Assembly: GCF_003590095.1 (NCBI RefSeq)
Contig: NC_039482.1
Coordinates: forward strand, 17,377,657-17,441,656
Direction of reading: 5' to 3'
Length of the DNA stretch: 64,000 nucleotides
Source: Trichoplusia ni
Taxonomy: Eukaryota; Arthropoda; Insecta; Lepidoptera; Noctuidae
Program-made: the position numbers and the translations under genes
Part shown: piece by piece, positions 11,701-24,000 of the stretch
Position numbering within the stretch: the first letter of the stretch is position 1
How the letters are laid out: each line of letters opens with the position of its first letter
Notes under the pieces: model-generated
What the model was told of the DNA's origin: nothing
Seen by the model: the letters and a program-made list of their open reading frames with translations, nothing else
The model's database searches: none

Positions 11701-14700
11701 CGATACAACGCGGCAACGGTTTATTCAAACGTTTAAATCGAATCTAAATTTGAAGTTTGACTCCTGACTCTACCGCCACGACTAGTCCGGCGATCCATAT
11801 AAATACTGGAGTAAGCCGCTGTTATAAGTATGAATAGTTCTGAAGAAATCTACCACAAAAAGTTTAAGTGTGGGTGCAATCCAGTATTATGGTTATGAAT
11901 GTAATGATTATTTACCAAACTCTTTCTAAGATAGGACTTACATACATAGACCTATACAGAGGGGATAAAATATTGGGAAAGTGTGGAAACAAGATTTTAT
12001 TTTCCTTGAAACTAAATGAAGTTGCTATCTTGTCCTTGACCATCAATATTTCTTTAAAACTTGTGAATTTAGTCTCGTTTCATGTTTTTCATGTAGTTGA
12101 CAGTCATATAACGCGCTGAATTTCATTTATGAAGGGGAAACAAAGGCATGCCTGCAGTTTACCGGCTGCACAACACATAAATATTATTAAAATTAATTGC
12201 AGTAGTAATTATTTTGATGTACATTTCAAATTAAGTTCAGGTGAGGGAAATACCAGGCTTTGCTGGCCTATATTACTTACAGTCTGGCACCTGGCCAGTA
12301 ATTTGTCAGAGAGCGACATTCCGAGGGTCATCGCAAGCTTAACATGGAGTTTGTAGTATTTATATTTACATTAATATTTCATGGTCATTATATTGTTATA
12401 TTTTTTTTTGCGTGTTGGGAAATGAGTGAATCTCTTTACATGTTTGAATATTTAGGATCTGTTTAAGTTGACTTGCCCAAAAGTATGACAAAAGAAGGTA
12501 AATATTCCATTTACTGAGAATTATTTAATAACGTTCGATTAAACTTATGTTTAAACTAAAACGTCTACATCCCGGATTCGTTCATTGGCGCTACTGCTCT
12601 TCTAAAATATTTCTTTACTTGTACATTTTATTCAGACTGTCATCAACTCCCAATTCTCCACAAAGGTCAAATCTGCTTTCACTGATGTTCATTTTCGGCC
12701 TGCTGTCTACAATTTCACAGTTTCTAGTCTTGTTCCAGGATGAACAATCAGTACAGTCAATCCCAGCCATAGAGAGGAAGTCCCTCGCTGGTTTCCTCAG
12801 CCATGCGACCCCAGACAAGAAGCAGTTGGTGGAGCTATTGTACCAGGACATCATTAAACCGACCGGTGTGTGCTGGGACGACGTGAAGGGTCTGACGTCA
12901 GCTAAGAGCCTGCTGATGGAGTCTGTCGTGTATCCAGTAAGGTAATTGAAATTATATGCTGTGTTATGACGTAGCCGAGAGGTTGCCACCCCCACGACAA
13001 ACCCACTGTCCGAGGTAGGTCTTGTAGGGTAAGCTTGTGAATGATCTGCGAATGCTTGACCTCAATCTGGGTGTCTTTGACTTGAATATTTGTGAAGACC
13101 CTGTGACACAATGAAGATATTCGCGACTGACCGGTAAAAAAAAGGTTTAAGGAAATTATTTTTTATAATTTGTCATGCATTTTAAACATTTCAGATATAA
13201 ACATTACACCATTGACGTATTTATTTACGAACGCAAAGAACTACCAAGCTTGTCTAAAACGGTCGTAGCCAAAAAGTCGTAAGGCCAGTTTAAAACTGTA
13301 TAAAACAATGATTCTCTTCAAATCTAGGTATCCCGAAGTATTCACGGGCCTGCTGGAGCCGTGGCGAGGCGTCCTCCTCCACGGGCCGCCGGGCACGGGC
13401 AAGACGATGCTGGCGAAAGCCGTCGCCGGCGAGAGCTGCTGCACTTTCTTCAACGTTTCCTGTAGCACCATTATCAATAAGTGGAGGGGGGAGACCGAGA
13501 AGATTATTAAGGTAATGTCACATGGGATTGAAAGAAAATCATTGCTAGTAGTATTACGTGTCTCAGATGTACCAAGAATATCCTAATCGTACGAATTCCG
13601 ACTTTGCTACGAAAGTATGATTTTTAAGGTAAAATCTTTTTGCTGCAAAATGACGAAACTCCTCCTTGTATCCTTCGCCCCACCCCGACTTGCTTACTCT
13701 AAGGCTGCCACTGCTAAAATACCACCAGTACAAATGACCTTATCATGATTCCATTCATTTTATCCAGGTCTTATTCGAGATGGCATCCTACTACGCCCCT
13801 TCAATAATATTCATGGATGAGGTAGAGACCCTCGCGTCAGATCGCTCAGCGCCCGGCGAGCACGAGGCGTCGCGCCGGATGAAGGCACAACTACTCACTG
13901 AACTGGACGGCATTGGGGAAAGAGAGGGAATCATATTTTTACTGGCCAACTCTAATTTGCCTTGGTTAGTTTAAAAATAATCGACTCAATAGTTAAAGGG
14001 TGTATCCTTGAATAAATTGTGAAGTTTAAAATTGTGTGTGATGATTAACGGCATTCAAACTATTTTAATCGAGTAAGTACTGTCCAAGTTTTGGAGTTCA
14101 ACTTTCCAAGGATAATGTTCAGGAATAACTTCAGTAATTTAAAAGACTGTTGAATGGTATCTGAACCCTAGAATTTCGAAGAAAGATTCAGTATCAGGAA
14201 ATTATCGCTATTTGAACTTGTCAGTGTGACAAAATTATCATAGTCCTGTTACAGTAGGAAGTATAATATTTTAACCAAATACATTTTTGGTAAGACACAT
14301 GGTTATTTTAATTCCACAGGGAAATAGACCCAGCCATGCTACGACGTCTTGAGAAACGAATCCACATTCCTCTCCCAGACTTCAAGACTCGAGAAGAGCT
14401 GTTTCAAAAGTACTTGAGCGCTAAGAACGTGGAGCTATACCCGAAGGTGGACTTCAAGGAGTTGGCTTCACGCACCGACGGCTACTCCGGCAGTGACATC
14501 AAGCTGGTCTGCAAGGAGGCCATCATGTCTACTGTGAGGAAGATGCTGCCTACTATGAGTGGGAGAGGTTGGTACTAAGGATAGTCAAGTCTCGGTTTTA
14601 TTAAAAGGAAAACTAGGGTACCGTGACTGGGGTTGTATTGCAATTGATTGCGGAAATGTTTTGTAATGATAAATTGAATTCAATATGAAAAGTAAATCTG

Positions 14701-15245
14701 TATTCGGTCCAAATCATTGATATGTCTACTTTTCATCAAATCAATCAATTTATCACATCATAAGTTGGAACGCTCCTGAATTGTAAGCATTTTGCTTATG
14801 ATCAAGATTATGTTGACTGTGGCCTAGTGAACGCCTAGTTAGAATCAGTACTTTGATTGACTATTTAACTAACTTAGACTCTTACATAGTTAAGCTAGAA
14901 CATATGGCCAATAATTATTTCCGAATGCTAGATCGTTACAGTGGTGACACTCAGGTTTTTCCTAAAGAATGACTGACCACAGTTGCAAAATACCGACGTC
15001 CTACTTACTACACGGCGTTTACCTTCCACACGACCAACATTACTTGGTGGTTAAGTTAGTGGTAGTCCCTTCACTGCTGGGTCACGGGATTAATACTATT
15101 TTTAATCATTCCAGGTAGTACCGTGAATCGGAAGGACAGGTTGGAACTGGCGAACATACTGACAGCTATCGAGAAGACGAAGCCAGTGTCCAAAAACTTG
15201 GCTAGGAGGCACCAGGACTGGCAGAATGAGATGGGGTGTTCGTAA
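2789..15245 (+). CDS. KATNAL2: Katanin p60 ATPase-containing subunit A-like 2 (8 exons)
   Basis: AAA ATPase of the katanin family, which severs or remodels microtubules; vertebrate KATNAL2 works in ciliogenesis and spermatid shaping. Exons: 2789-2836, 4809-4973, 11442-11633, 12739-12941, 13328-13511, 13768-13964, 14320-14567, 15115-15245. All junctions are GT-AG and in phase, and the total of 1368 nt gives 455 aa; human KATNAL2 is 538 aa. A LisH domain lies at about residues 25-60, with the family-typical 'EVCDNIDL' just after it. Walker A GPPGTGKT is at residues 222-229, Walker B IIFMDE at 277-282, and LRRLEKRI at 337-344. The region between the LisH and AAA modules is shorter than in vertebrates. 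The ATG was chosen because it opens the only short first exon in phase with exon 2 and has a good context (cgaaATGG). The exon 4 acceptor is uncertain (12721 or 12739). Family is sure; function is inferred from homologs. Confidence 0.95.
2871..3036 (+). repeat. Interspersed retroposon tail in KATNAL2 intron 1
   Basis: Has the blocks 'cctatgtgttaatcctggtt', 'accaagtttcatctaaattc' and 'aactttcgcgtttataatat', the conserved end of a very common lepidopteran non-LTR-type repeat. Confidence 0.55.
3835..3960 (-). repeat. 'GGGTTCCGTA' repeat, copy 1
   Basis: Contains 'gtagggttccgtaaccagag' and 'ggtttcgctgtctgtca'. Other copies: 30700-30840, 37875-38020 and 43905-44050 (one orientation), 40080-40185 (other orientation). 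A related start ('gcgagtcagactcgcttcac') stands alone at 781-830. Confidence 0.5.
5022..5263 (-). mobile_element. Reverse-oriented SINE in KATNAL2 intron 2
   Basis: Starts 'cagtctatatacgtccac' and ends with the complement of a B-box ('gggctcgaacctgcacctcg', near 5224). The tRNA-like head therefore lies on the - strand. A related body is at 24045-24190 ('cagcctatatacgtcccac'), and a matching head ('cacgaggtgcaggtttgat') is at 24920-24940. Confidence 0.55.
6815..7078 (+). repeat. RTE-like retroposon tail, copy 2
   Basis: Same family as 1711-1984, sharing 'agcctaaagccttcctcgat' and the 'ttagtatag' tail. Confidence 0.7.
7429..7535. repeat. Foldback with perfect 26-bp arms
   Basis: Arms 7429-7454 and 7510-7535 (gcaggtatcatggttacggg...) are exact inverted copies around a 55-nt loop. 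'gtgtcgaaacgtcgg' follows, a tail seen in a common lepidopteran repeat family (from memory). Probably a non-autonomous element in KATNAL2 intron 2. Confidence 0.7.
7781..7789 (+). promoter_or_regulatory. FTZ-F1/ERR-type half-site
   Basis: TCAAGGTCA, the nine-base extended half-site bound by monomeric FTZ-F1-class nuclear receptors, within 'ccaaggtcaaggtcaccc' and preceded by the opposite-strand half 'gtgacctcc'. In KATNAL2 intron 2; binding is inferred. Confidence 0.3.
9128..9262 (-). repeat. 'AGGAGCGACTGCC' repeat, copy 2
   Basis: Inverted copy: 'gtatcgtgttgtccaggtaa', 'ctgggttgatgaggtcagat', 'aggcagtcgctcct'. The same string 'gtatcgtgttgtccaggtaa' is at about 39308. Confidence 0.65.
10660..10745. 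promoter_or_regulatory. GC-rich patch with CRE palindrome in KATNAL2 intron 2
   Basis: GGTACTTGG (10665-10673) and its complement CCAAGTACC (10681-10689) flank ACGCGTG; TGACGTCA, a full CRE/ATF palindrome, is at 10710-10717. The patch is much GC-richer than the AT-rich intron around it. It could be an enhancer or an alternative start site; function is inferred from motifs only. Confidence 0.35.
11291..11378. repeat. Foldback with ~39-bp arms
   Basis: Arms 11291-11329 and 11339-11378 (with 'gtggtgcttaacagtcc' / 'ggactgttaagcaccac') pair with a few mismatches around a 9-nt loop, shortly before KATNAL2 exon 3. Confidence 0.7.
12636..12941 (+). CDS. KATNAL2: KATNAL2 exon 4 region with ambiguous 5' boundary
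   Basis: Codes for the stretch just before the AAA domain (GFLSH...LYQDI...WDDVKGL), which aligns with human KATNAL2 around the start of the conserved ATPase region. The acceptor with the best pyrimidine tract, ending at 12635, gives phase 0 but reaches a TGA at 12740-12742. Two solutions keep the frame: use the acceptor ending at 12738, so that the exon starts with GAT, or keep 12636-12665 as a small exon, splice a 55-nt intron (12666-12720) and resume at 12721. The first is simpler. The second adds 16 residues but needs a weak donor (GTCAAA). Confidence 0.6.
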
Positions 15246-15805
15246 GAGAAACCGAGGGAATTATTGAATGTAGTTAGGTAGTATTAATGGATCTCTCTTT
15301 CTCTCTCTTACATGCCTGCATGTCAAAGTGATCGAATCGTGCTATTGCATACTCACTTTTCGCCAGATAATTATATGGATGTTTGCACCAGACGAATTTA
15401 ATGCTTGGTCCTATTATACATACCTACATTTATGTACCAATGGTACACTTGCAGGGATTAAGAAGCTATTGCCAGTTCGTTGTAGTCAATATTTTACCAA
15501 TTTACAGCAAAATATGACGACTAGAACAAGGTTAAAGCGTTTGTATTTCACAAACGAGATTTGTAACAAAATAAAACCTCTTTCGTTGACGAGAACTTGG
15601 ATTGTCAAAAATGTGCATGGTAAAGATAAAATGTCTATTGGCCTAGTATTAGTCTTACCAAAGTGTTCATATTTCATAACATATTATGCTGCCATAACAT
15701 AACAATAAGTAGAAACTCTACTTTCAAAGAATTTTAATATTTGATAGGCATGTTATATTCGTGGGAAATTTTGATAGGTAATTTGTTTAAAAGTCGTGTG
15801 TTGTT

Positions 15806-15811
15806 AATAAA
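15806..15811 (+). terminator. Candidate KATNAL2 poly(A) signal
   Basis: AATAAA 560 nt after the KATNAL2 stop, followed by a T/G-rich stretch (ttttttgattgattttttg) typical of a downstream cleavage element. The long open frame crossing this 3' UTR (15328-15702) starts at GTG and is not considered coding. Confidence 0.6.
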
Positions 15812-17084
15812 GTTTTTTGATTGATTTTTTGTTTTATTCTGTTCCCATTTTGCGAAGCATTCCACTGGTTAAAGCTATAGATAAGAGGCCAGCTTACCCC
15901 TTCGCCTCTCCCAAGAGGAGAGTCCTTTCGCACTGGATTCCATGAGGATTTCCACCGGGGTACAAAAAGCTTTGCCTATTGCCAATCTGAATGCGATAAA
16001 TTGGTCAATCCCAGGGATCGTCAACTTTTTCTCTCTATTTCCACAAATGTGAAGGAGACATTGATTGATCGATTGACAGTGCGCCCCTCCCTTCCACTCC
16101 GGGCATACCCACGTAACGTGGGACGTAGTTTTAGATAGAACATAGTCCGTAGAACGAGCTTTGCCTATGAATAGTATAGACAAACAGCCTATGTGTTATG
16201 TGTTGACGCTTTTAAAACCGACTTTATCAGTGAGTCTTTGCCAGTGGTTAGACCAGGGAGTTTAAATGCAGGTTTTTGTTTATTAGACTATTAGTAAAAC
16301 CGTGAATAAAATTACCTTACGTGTAGCTAAATGCTGGCACTAGTCTTAAAATAAAACTCCAATATTCACTGTTATCATTTATTGACGACATCTAGACCAA
16401 CATAAGTTCCTCTATACAAAATATCGCTTCATTTAGATACCTACTCGTCTTATTAATACGTACACAGCTCAATTCCTGCATTCGCTTCGATACAAACCAA
16501 TATCAGTTCTATCTGAACGAAATAAGGTCTAAAATTAAAACACTGCCATTTAACAATACAAGACAAAACAACAATACTAATTAAACAATACTTATACAAA
16601 TTTTAATAAGGATTATGTTGGTTTTAAATTACATAATGATTTCCACTCCTGCGCATCTTCTACACAGGCTTTTTTAAACTAATATACAATTGAAATATTG
16701 TCAGCTGCCATAAGTAGTGTGATATTGCAGTCTCATTAAAACCAACATTACCTTTCTCTTTCTCGCTATGGATGTTGAAAAGAGATGAGAGATGTATCTA
16801 CCCTGTTTCTGAAAGACTGAATAGGAAGTATACGGTAATCTTCTGTAAAATTGGTCATGTACAGTGATTGGCTAATAACCAATCATATTTATTGACAGCA
16901 GATTATATACAACCGCTTTTCAGATACAAGGAGTAGAAGAGTATTTAAATGAGGGTTTTGCAAAATGAACCATATTCCAATGGCCATAAAACCGAATTTA
17001 CTTTAACCATGGCAGGGTAAAGGCACCATTAATCGGATAGCAAACCACAACCATTGAATATTTGGTCACAGTTTTTCTTCCTTA

Positions 17085-17245
17085 CTGTGCATGACCAAAG
17101 CTAGATAAAATCCAATCTAAACTGAAACTTAGCGCATCAGCAATAAGGTTGAAATTCAATGAACGTTGATAATATTTGCTTTGCTGAATTCAACCTTATT
17201 GATAAGAGAATAAGTTCCAGTTTGTATTAGACCTTGTTCACATGC
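17085..17245. repeat. MITE-like imperfect inverted repeat
   Basis: 'cagcaataaggttgaa' near 17138 and its complement 'ttcaaccttattgataag' near 17192 form the core, and outer parts also pair loosely ('aatctaaactgaaactta' against 'aagttccagtttgtattag'). Confidence 0.5.
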
Positions 17246-20200
17246 TCTCTAACATTTTTCTAACAATTTGACTAGAAAACAACCAATAAAAAGTCTAAGA
17301 TCATTGAAAACTGTGATGTGTCGTACAAAAATACTTTACCGATTTATTTTGTGACAATATCTTATCCTGTAATTTTAGATAGCTTTCTTTGGATTATAAA
17401 ATTTATTTTTCAAATAAAACCAACGTACATGTCTTATTTTAGCGAGGTCGGCAAATATTATTCTATATTTCAGCATTTTTTTAAACAAAAAACTTCAATT
17501 AATTTCGAGATGTTACATTGGTTTTATTTAATTTCTATTTATATTAATAAACTTAATAATTACTAGACGATTTAACACTAACACACATGCTATTTAGATC
17601 ACCAATAAAAACAAATAAAATATCTTTCACAATATAAACTTTAGATGTTTTGGCACTCCGTTCGAACGAAGTAAAAATTAATTTAAATGAAAAATAACAA
17701 TAAATAAGGCATCTTAAAACTAAATCTATAAGATTCATTATAAAGGAAAACTTATCACTTTTAATTTTAACGTTAGGCGACCGAAAACGTGGTCCCTGGA
17801 TGTATTTTTACTAATAATTATAATATATAAATTATAATAACTATATAAACGAATCGAATACATTTTACACACATTGCTATTATTCTACAAACCTATCACA
17901 GATTATAAGAGAAAATGAAAGGTCTACTCAAAACGCATTTATTTTAAACCAAAAAAAGAACTTTAAACAAAACTATCGAAATTCATACTTTATTTTACAA
18001 GTCTTTCTTTTTGTATCTCTTATTTAATTTGGCATAAAATCTTCAAGACAGCACATAGATATATATTTATTTTTAAACAAAGTCTATTATATAGCATGAA
18101 CATACATTCAAAATTTAATTACATTCGTTTAGAATAGACCTTTTGAACAACATAAAAATATATTAAACAGCAATTAATTCATAAACGAAATTTGATAATT
18201 AATTCATTTGATTTGAACATAAAAAGAAAGAAATACTACGTTTAATACTATATTAACAGAGAAAAGATTAATAAATTTATTATAACTTATACTTTCAACA
18301 AAAAAACATACAATTTCATTCATCATTTTAATAATTTTATATTTCAAACGAAAATCGACTTTAAATGTTTACGGTAAAAGACATTATTCTGCAACTATAC
18401 CTTTAAAATTACTATTAAACCATTATTAGTGTTTTTTTATTTGTATGATTGATAAAATTTGATCGACGTCAAATATACATAGTACAGTCGTAAGCAAAAG
18501 TAAAGTAAAATATGGAAGGAATTAAATTTAAGACAATAGGCTATTTGTGAGAATTATACGTACATACATGAATGAGTAACTCAGTTCAATTATTATATCG
18601 GTGGACTAATATCAAGGGAAAAGAACAGAAATGAATTTGTTATGATCATGAAACTAAATAGACCAGTAATAACAACTAAAAAGACAGCGAAATATAAATA
18701 AGTGTTATGTATTATACATATTTCGCGCATTATTGATTTGAATATAAAATAAAAAAATATGTATTAGAAATTGAAATACCACATGAAATTCTGAAATAAT
18801 TTTGCTTTTGACTGTACTCCAACAATGAAATGTTAGACCTTCAAATATGTAGAGAAGAATAAGTTCGTAAAAATAATTATAAACTTCAGAAACATCTATT
18901 AAATTTTGTTTAAGCGACGGCAATCATTTTATACTAATAGGATATTATGTGCTAGAGCAGATCTAGAGAATCGCAGCGGATAGGATTTATTGATAATCAA
19001 AAATATACTTTGACACTATATCGATAGAATAGAAAATCGACAAGAGGCCTCGCAAGCGTTTTTATAATGTTCAAGCAATTATAGACTTTATTTTGTTTGG
19101 GATAATTTTCGATTTTCAATAAAATTTCTCTCCGCTACGCCTCTAAGGCCTGCGCTAATCAATATAATTTAAATCCTTTTTCGTTTCATGACTATTTTAG
19201 AATTTCAATGCCTCGCCTTTAACTATCAATTTATTCTTACCACCGCCTAATTCAGAGGAACTTTACGCCCCGATAACAAACTATTATAAGTAGTAACTTA
19301 AGGCCGGTACATGCTAACAGCCGACGCAATAAAACCCAACGCCACATTCTTAGCCACACTCGAAAACAGACTTTAAAACAATTCGTGTAAAGTTCAAAAT
19401 AAAATGACAAGGTACTAATATTCTGGCACTCTCCACGCATTTTTTCTTTTACACAATTATGCACCATGAAAACAGAGTTTTAAGGTTGACTTTCGAGTGT
19501 TATTTAAAAAGCAATCGCTGCATAGGGCCAACCGTGCGTCGGCCGTAAAAAATAGGCGTCTATGCAATATTGGTCTACAGACAAACTACATATAGGAATT
19601 TAGTAGTAATAAGAAGTAGTACACAGTCATCAACTCATCGTTGCGCGCGGCGCACAGGGGTGGGTGTAACCGATGTTAATAAACAGTGACATTGAATAAC
19701 AATAGGCAGGAGAATATGGTATTTTACTAAATTGAATCATTTTAATCTGTTTAGTACGTCAGCCAGATTTTCCAAAAAATCTTAAATACGTGTTTTTCCT
19801 TTCACCACATCTTAATAAAAAAAGATTTAAACTACTTAAGATACTGAAAGTTATGGAAGTTGGGGCTGGTAACACCACTTGCTAGTAAAAAGCGTACTAG
19901 TAAGTGACGTCATACGCCATTTCGAATCACTGTACCTGTCCCTTTCATTTTTTGTTCGCGAGATAAAATAAATTATACGTATCCAATATTTTTTGGAAAT
20001 CTGTCTGAGGGATAGTTTTTTTTGTTAAATATCCCATTGAAGCTTCCTTGACTAGCACGCACACATGGGCCCGCGCGTACAGACACTTAAGTTCAACCAT
20101 GTTTATACATTTTATTTGAAGAAACTACACTTGCATAGACCCGGCAACTTTTTTTAGCGTAAACAAGCGCACCAAGTAATTTTATAAGAAAATACCGAAA

Positions 20201-20763
20201 AAGCTAATAAAAATGTTTAACTAATTTATCCTACTCTTTATTGGTGTGAATAAATTATTATTTCCTATTTTATTGTGATGTATTTACTTATTTCCTGTTT
20301 TACATAAATTATGACTATGCTATACTTTACACAGCGTTCTGATAGGAGAAATTGATTTCCTAAATGGAAGCTTTTTACAGAACGGCAATACTGAAAAACT
20401 ACAGAATTTGCCAAATGATTACTAATATACATTTATTTTCTAATATTAAGAATTTTGTTAAAATGTGGTACAAAATGTTAGTTAACATATTTTTTCGTTT
20501 GTTATTTTTAAGGCTAAATGGTTTGAAGCGACATCAAAAATCCCCTCTATTTATAAGATTTCTTGTCATAATGATATGTTTTTTAATAAAATCACTGCGG
20601 ACACGAGGTCGAGTATGAAACTAGTTAGAATAATTCAATCTATTATTAACATACATGCTATTTCAATTTGTTATTTGATTGTTCAAAATAAATACTTAGA
20701 TTTAATTTAGTGATTTATTACTTCGAAGGCCATGTTATTGTTAATTTACATTTAAATAGTATT

Positions 20764-20769
20764 TTTATT
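20764..20769 (-). terminator. Nearest candidate BTBD2 poly(A) signal
   Basis: AATAAA on the - strand (TTTATT on +), 315 bp after the BTBD2 stop and the first such hexamer downstream; another is at 20714-20719. The whole 16.3-21.0 kb interval is AT-rich with further hexamers, so a much longer 3' UTR is also possible. Confidence 0.35.
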
Positions 20770-21084
20770 GATGCCAGCTTTGAACAAATAAGCACGCATG
20801 AATTCAGCTTCAGACTACGAATCTCGATGTTAAATAGTGATGTTACTATCGTGTTTGGAAAGACACAATTCTGTCACACACCGATAAAGTAGCTATCACG
20901 GAAACGCACATCCCTAGAGGTTACATTTTAATTAAAAACCTTTTTACAATTACAAAACACAGCCACTTACCAATGCGCAGAGAAACGTGTTCTAAAAACA
21001 CTGTGTTGCCAGCTTTGAGAGAATGAATGTTGCTAGTTCGAAAAATTTTGTATCACCTGCTTCGCAATGTTGCCAGCGTAGTAA

Positions 21085-24000
21085 TTATATGTAGAAGATG
21101 ATGGCTGGTATCTGGCCGTCCTCCACGGAGGTGCCGTTGTTGTTGCCGGCCGCATATGAAAACTGGAAGACGACTTTCTCGCCATTATTGCAATCAACTG
21201 TTACTCTGCGCAGCCCTTTTGTGCCGTAGTAAGAGTCGGTACCCTGGAACATAACGAGATATGTTGAGGACTACAAGATATAAACAAGGGTTCGCTTTTG
21301 TTGGAAAAACATCAACAACGATCGAATCAAGAGTTTGTGCGAAAGTCCTTATCAATATAAGTCATAGCCTACTGTCTGGCCTGTTGGTCTAGTGGTTAGT
21401 GACCCTGACTGCTATACCGGAGGTCGTGGGTTCGATTCCCGCCCAGGACAAATGTTGTGTGATGAGCATGATCATTTGTTCTGGCGTCTGGGTGTAATTT
21501 ATCTATAATATGTATGTATTTAGAAATATTTAAGTAAGTTTTTCAGTTGTCTGGTTACCATAACACAAGCTATGCTTAGCTTGGGATCAGATAACCGTGT
21601 GTGAGTTGTCCCAGGATATATATATTATGTTATATTATATATTATAGCGTCAGTCATTTCAGTAAAATTGTACTACTATCATCGTTTTGCAGACAAATTA
21701 TTTTGTTTGAGGTATTTGTCTATTGTTGAAGATTTATCTGACGATTCGATGTCTGAAAAGTGATTAGCGACAACACCGACGATAGTGGCGCCATGTACTT
21801 ATTCATTTGTATAAACTCCTGTACTTATGTGGTGTGCAATAAAGAATATTCTATCTATCTAATATGTCCTATAACACGTGAGAAACGAGAAACCTGGTAT
21901 ACGGTGTACAAAAACGCTAAAATTAGTCTACTATCTACCCCTCACCTCTATTTAACTAAAAACTTCACTGGATATCCGAATTAAATCTTGTACTTTTTTA
22001 ATTATAGTAATAAAATAGTATTGGCGTCCGCTCGATGCGACACTTTGCGATGTACTTTGTATATCGTTATTTAAAGCGTTAGACTCGGCATTTTCGTTCA
22101 CATCCATCTGGGAATTAAATAAAAACAATATTTATTTTATACTAACGTGTTTCTACATAACTTCTAAGTATGTAATTCATCAATTTGTTTCACTCTGGTC
22201 TTCATTTCGTCGTAATTTTTTACTCGACGTTAGTATAAAAAGAGTTTTTCTTAATTCCCAAACAGGTGGTTACAAACTTCTTCACTAAATCGGGAATATG
22301 TTCACTAGAACAACTGACGTCACAAAAAATGGGCGTGTTTATTTAGGCAGCCAATGACGTTGTGCGGTCGCGGTCAACGTGATGACATTAACCAATGGGA
22401 GAGCTCGGTCGTTTCTGCAGACGAATCAGCCAGTGTTTCAATCTTACCTTTAGTTTTGCGCTAGCTATGTATGAGGTGTGTGGCAGGATCTCGACTGGTT
22501 CCTTGAACATGGCGCGGAACGTGTCGTCGGTACCGTCGCAACAAAACGTAGTCGTGTTCGAACCGCACACCTTTTTCGTCGCTAGGTGAATTATCTGGAA
22601 TATTATATATCGTATCTCAAAAAGTATAATATTGGGATAAAATATTTTTTTGCCAGTCCAAATTATAATATGTTGTATTTCATTAAATATGATGGTGTTC
22701 GAACACTTTAAAGAACGACACTTAGTACTTTCGATGCTGAAGGCCTCGCTATCAGAAAAAGCATATCCCATATCTACAACATCAAACCCTCATAGAGAGG
22801 AAGAGAAAAAAATAAACAAATGCCACTAACCTGTAAGTGTACCTCGTACTCCGTCGGCCCAAAATACGATCCATACAATCCAAAGCCGACGACAAAAATT
22901 CTCTGATCGACCGTAAACCGGATTCTGTCGGTGGTCCCGCTGTAGCCCCACCTGGACTCCGTCTGGGGAAACCTGTTCACCGTGAGCTCTTTACCCGTCA
23001 TACAGCAGCGGGGCGTGTCGAGAAACCCCACATTTGGCTTAGGATTCACTGTGAAGTATAGGAACAACTGGACTATTTCTCTGTCGTCTAGGAGGCCACT
23101 TTGCGCTGGTCCCATCGCGAACTCTTCGACGGACATGAGGGGGAAGCGAATGGCGTTGAAGGCTCGGCCGAGGACCATCCTCTGGTTGGAAGGCGTGACA
23201 GGCAGCTGCCTCCGTATACATTCCGCTTCGGACCACCGGAGTACCGCTGAAAAGATCTTCGCTTCTCTGATGCGGAGCGTGTCTCTGTAAATTAAAAGCA
23301 TGGTTTACTAACGCGGCAATCTAAATCCTTGCATCAGCATATGGCAAAAAATATTATAGCAAGTAGGTATTATTTTTTGACGCATTAAAAAGCTCAGTTT
23401 TTTTATTATTATTATGAATTCGAATAGATATCGAATTCGATGGAACAATACACAATAATTTGAGGCTGAATTGTTTTCAATCAAAGAGCAGAAATATAAA
23501 GCAATTGTTTGTTGACTCAATATAATTTTGCTTCGCATTGAATTTGCATTATTATTGACAACGAACTTATACTTATTTTATAAATTACCGAATGGGTCGT
23601 ACGTTTAAAGTGCAAAACTTCGTGATTCATGTCTATTTGCATATAAAAACATCTTTTAGGATATTTTTTATTTAGGATAGGAGAAATGGTTGATTCAATA
23701 AACAAATGGTAAATTAAATACTTAAAAACATGAGCTATTATTATATTTTTAGTATAAAATTTATTTGACCGATTTTAACGATTTTTTGTACGCGTTTAGG
23801 CGCCGTAGATCGTAAATTTACAAATCTACCTTTTATGTACAAACAAACGTCGGTTTTCCATTTGCCTACGCAATACCTTGTGGCAAGTGAATTTATAAAA
23901 ATAGAAACTCAAAGCGAATAATATTCATTGAAGTAAATAGAACCGTAGAGGATCGTACTAACGAAAGTTAATTTTGTTCATTAAATTATGGCAAAATGAA

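Larger units (their letters stand above)
15812..21084. other. Convergent intergenic interval, probable long BTBD2 3' UTR
   Basis: No coding sequence seen between the KATNAL2 poly(A) signal and the BTBD2 stop. 15890-16190 is an interspersed-repeat fragment sharing 'ccatgaggatttcc'-like sequence with the retroposon at 32158-32311. 17085-17245 is a MITE-like inverted repeat. From 17.3 to 20.9 kb the DNA is unusually AT-rich, with few recognisable repeats, as often seen in long insect 3' UTRs. Short open frames here are AT-rich, lack homology I recognise and are treated as chance. Confidence 0.55.

Noticed and set aside
15328..15702. 124-codon open frame after KATNAL2
   Set aside because: Starts at GTG, lies in the AT-rich KATNAL2 3' UTR before the poly(A) signal, and has no recognisable similarity.
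15875..16183. 102-codon - strand frame
   Set aside because: Coincides with an interspersed-repeat fragment related to the retroposon at 32158-32311; not a conserved protein.
21378..21452. tRNA gene
   Set aside because: A- and B-box-like sequences are present, but the acceptor stem does not close and the sequence runs on into a SINE body with an AT tail.
22982..23290. + strand open frame
   Set aside because: Antisense to BTBD2 exon 2 (BACK/PHR), which carries the family motifs.
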